Assembly: GCA_030740135.1 (NCBI GenBank)
Contig: JASLXW010000217.1
Location: 1-6,969, forward strand
Reading direction: 5' to 3'
Length of the DNA: 6,969 bases
Origin: Nitrospinota bacterium
Lineage (GTDB): Bacteria > UBA8248 > JACPRG01
Position 1 is the first letter of the stretch; every line of letters begins with the position of its first letter. The notes beneath the pieces are model-generated. The model was given only the letters and a program-made list of their open reading frames with translations, had not been told where the DNA came from and searched no databases. Positions 5,772-6,969 of the stretch are shown one piece after another. The position numbers were made by a program, and so were the translations under genes.

Positions 5772-6164
5772 TCACTGTGTCAGCTCGACGCTCCCCTTGA
5801 GTTTTGCGCCGTCTTCCATTTGAATCCGGGCGGCCTTCAGCTCCCCTTCCAACCGGGCCGTCTCTTTGACTATCACCAGTCCTTTCGCGGTCAACTTCCC
5901 CTTGAACGAACCTTCGACGATGATGGACTCGCCCTGAATGTCGGCCTCAACGCGCCCGCCTTTCTCGATGGTCACCTGATTCGCCGCCTGGCGGATCTCC
6001 CCCGTGACGGTCCCCCCGATTACGAGGTCGCCCCGGCCTGAAATCTTTCCATCCATGGTGACCCCATCCGCGATGAAGGAGCTCCGGGACCCGGGTGCGC
6101 CGTCTGTTTCCGTCCGGGATTCGCTACGCGCCTCATCCTGCCGGTTCGCCTCGCCTCCACTCAT
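5772..6164 (-). CDS. Bactofilin-family polymer-forming cytoskeletal protein
   Basis: A small protein of 130 aa with the bactofilin (DUF583) layout: a hydrophilic, probably disordered N-terminal tail (about 1-28), then a right-handed beta-helix core (about 29-128). The core is built of roughly 17-residue turns ending in G-x-V/L/I patterns, such as TMDGKIS, GTVTGEI, GRVEADI, GSFKGKL, ARLEGEL and AKLKGSV. Bactofilins self-assemble without nucleotide into filaments that scaffold cell-shape, stalk, wall-modifying or chromosome-organising proteins, usually at the inner face of the membrane. No transmembrane segment or signal peptide is visible. The ATG at 6164 overlaps the upstream hydantoinase stop as TGATG and has a strong AAGGAG at 6172-6177, so translation is probably coupled. 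The pairing with a catabolic enzyme subunit is odd, because bactofilin genes often sit beside M23 peptidases or parAB. No such gene is in view on its other side. Confidence 0.9.
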   Translation of the reverse strand: MSGGEANRQDEARSESRTETDGAPGSRSSFIADGVTMDGKISGRGDLVIGGTVTGEIRQAANQVTIEKGGRVEADIQGESIIVEGSFKGKLTAKGLVIVKETARLEGELKAARIQMEDGAKLKGSVELTQ

Positions 6165-6969
6165 CAGTCATCTCCTTGTCCGCGTTTTCGTTCCGTCGCT
6201 TTCAGGTTCACCGTCAGGTCGTCGTTCAAAACCACGCCGTAATCCCGCTCCGCCGACTCTTTCGTGACGTAATCGTCCAGGACGTCCCGCCGGACCCGCT
6301 CCGGGTCCCTTTCGGTCGGGGGATTGAAGCCGCCCCCGCCGGGAAGGTTGAGGGTGGCCTCCTGATCGGGCGGAAGGGCGTACTTCTTCTTCGAGTGCAG
6401 GCGCTCGCCGGTCGAGAGGATCAGGCTCCCGACCTCGCCGTTCATGCCCCCGGCCGCGCCTTTGGCTTGATGGTGAAAACGGTCGTACATGGGCGAGTGG
6501 TGGATGGGCGTCTCCGTTCTCGGCCGGAGGCCGATCGTCTGGCCCAGACCGCCGCGGAAGCCGCCCGGTCCGCCCGAATCCCGCCGGAGCTCCTTGCGGG
6601 TGAAGAGCAGGGGGAGGACGTTCTCCATGATCTCCACCGGCGTCCCCTGCACCCCGCTCGGGAAGGCCGTCGCCGAGAGCCCGTCGGAGGTGGGCCGCGC
6701 CCCCATCCCGCCCGAGGAGAAGAAGATGTAGCTGAACGTCTTGCCCTTGCGGTCGATCCCGGCGAGCTGCGTGAGCCAAAGGCCCGTCGAGCCCTCGGCC
6801 AGCACCTTGTCGGGGATGGCCCGGGCGAGGGCGTCGAAGACGGCCGCCGCCACGAAGTGTCCGAGGATGTGCCGGGCGCCCACCGGGGCCGGATGTCTCG
6901 GGTTGAGGATGCACCCTTCGGGGACCGACATGGTGACGGGCTGGAAGCTGCCTTCGTTGTTCGGAATCG
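6164..6969 (-). CDS. Hydantoinase B/oxoprolinase (HyuB-like) subunit, C-terminal part
   Basis: The gene runs off the right edge; about 267 C-terminal residues are visible, roughly half of a usual 510-590 aa HyuB. The frame stays open to the end of the window. The first visible residues, IPNNEGSFQPVT, are the conserved family segment before PEGCILNPRHPAPVGAR, so the ATG at 6931 is an internal Met and not the start. Further signatures are SSGGMGARPTSDGLSATAFPSG (fragment 84-105) and RDSGGPGGFRGGLGQ (129-143), and an LPGGGGFNPPTERDPERV-type glycine-rich C-terminus (208-225). HyuB acts with HyuA in ATP-dependent cleavage of N-methylhydantoin or 5-oxoproline-type rings. Related subunits occur in acetone and acetophenone carboxylases, so ring opening and carboxylation are both possible. 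HyuA would be expected upstream, beyond the window. The stop at 6164-6166 overlaps the bactofilin ATG by one base. Confidence 0.94.
   Translation of the reverse strand, partial: IPNNEGSFQPVTMSVPEGCILNPRHPAPVGARHILGHFVAAAVFDALARAIPDKVLAEGSTGLWLTQLAGIDRKGKTFSYIFFSSGGMGARPTSDGLSATAFPSGVQGTPVEIMENVLPLLFTRKELRRDSGGPGGFRGGLGQTIGLRPRTETPIHHSPMYDRFHHQAKGAAGGMNGEVGSLILSTGERLHSKKKYALPPDQEATLNLPGGGGFNPPTERDPERVRRDVLDDYVTKESAERDYGVVLNDDLTVNLKATERKRGQGDD
6172..6177 (-). promoter_or_regulatory. Ribosome binding site of bactofilin inside the HyuB-like gene
   Basis: AAGGAG lies seven bases before the bactofilin ATG at 6164, within the last codons of the upstream HyuB-like gene. Together with the TGATG stop/start overlap at 6162-6166 it supports independent yet coupled initiation. 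Confidence 0.75.

Noticed and set aside
6164..6931. Start of the HyuB-like gene at the ATG at 6931
   Set aside because: The frame stays open to the window edge and encodes the conserved family segment IPNNEGSFQPVT directly before this Met, so the gene is truncated by the window and does not start here.

Overview
The window is a high-GC, gene-dense chromosomal stretch from an uncultured-type bacterium. It holds six protein genes, no RNA genes, no CRISPR array and no complete mobile element. Short palindromic repeats of the proteobacterial 'cattcccgcg...gcgggaatcc' class, a bactofilin, and several CoA, UbiD and hydantoinase-type catabolic genes fit a Desulfobacterota (deltaproteobacterial) or similar soil/sediment lineage. 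That placement is inference only, since no phylogenetic marker is present.

Left block (minus strand, about 2681 down to 189): an aryl/acyl-CoA ligase is followed, after a 165-bp gap carrying a palindromic repeat, by an enoyl-CoA hydratase of the crotonase family. The two probably form one transcription unit that activates a carboxylic acid to its CoA thioester and processes an unsaturated CoA intermediate. Positions 1-188, downstream of the hydratase, hold no gene, only small inverted repeats.

Centre (2682-3200): a divergent intergenic region of about 0.5 kb. It holds a G10 homopolymer, two inverted copies of a 23-bp repeat, each with a 7-bp-stem hairpin, and a sigma70-like promoter pointing right. 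Short ORFs here are translations of the repeats and are not called as genes.

Right-pointing block (3201-5570): an amidohydrolase_2 (ACMSD-type) metal-dependent hydrolase or decarboxylase, then, 72 bp later, a UbiD-family prenyl-FMN-dependent (de)carboxylase with its catalytic Arg and two Glu in place. With the divergent ligase and hydratase this suggests a small locus for (de)carboxylating and CoA-activating an aromatic or unsaturated acid. The substrate cannot be read from the sequence.

Right edge (minus strand, 6969 down to 5772): the C-terminal half of a hydantoinase B/oxoprolinase (HyuB-like) subunit enters from outside the window. It is followed by a bactofilin whose ATG overlaps the HyuB stop (TGATG) behind a strong Shine-Dalgarno. 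This block converges on the UbiD gene across about 200 bp with no convincing terminator.
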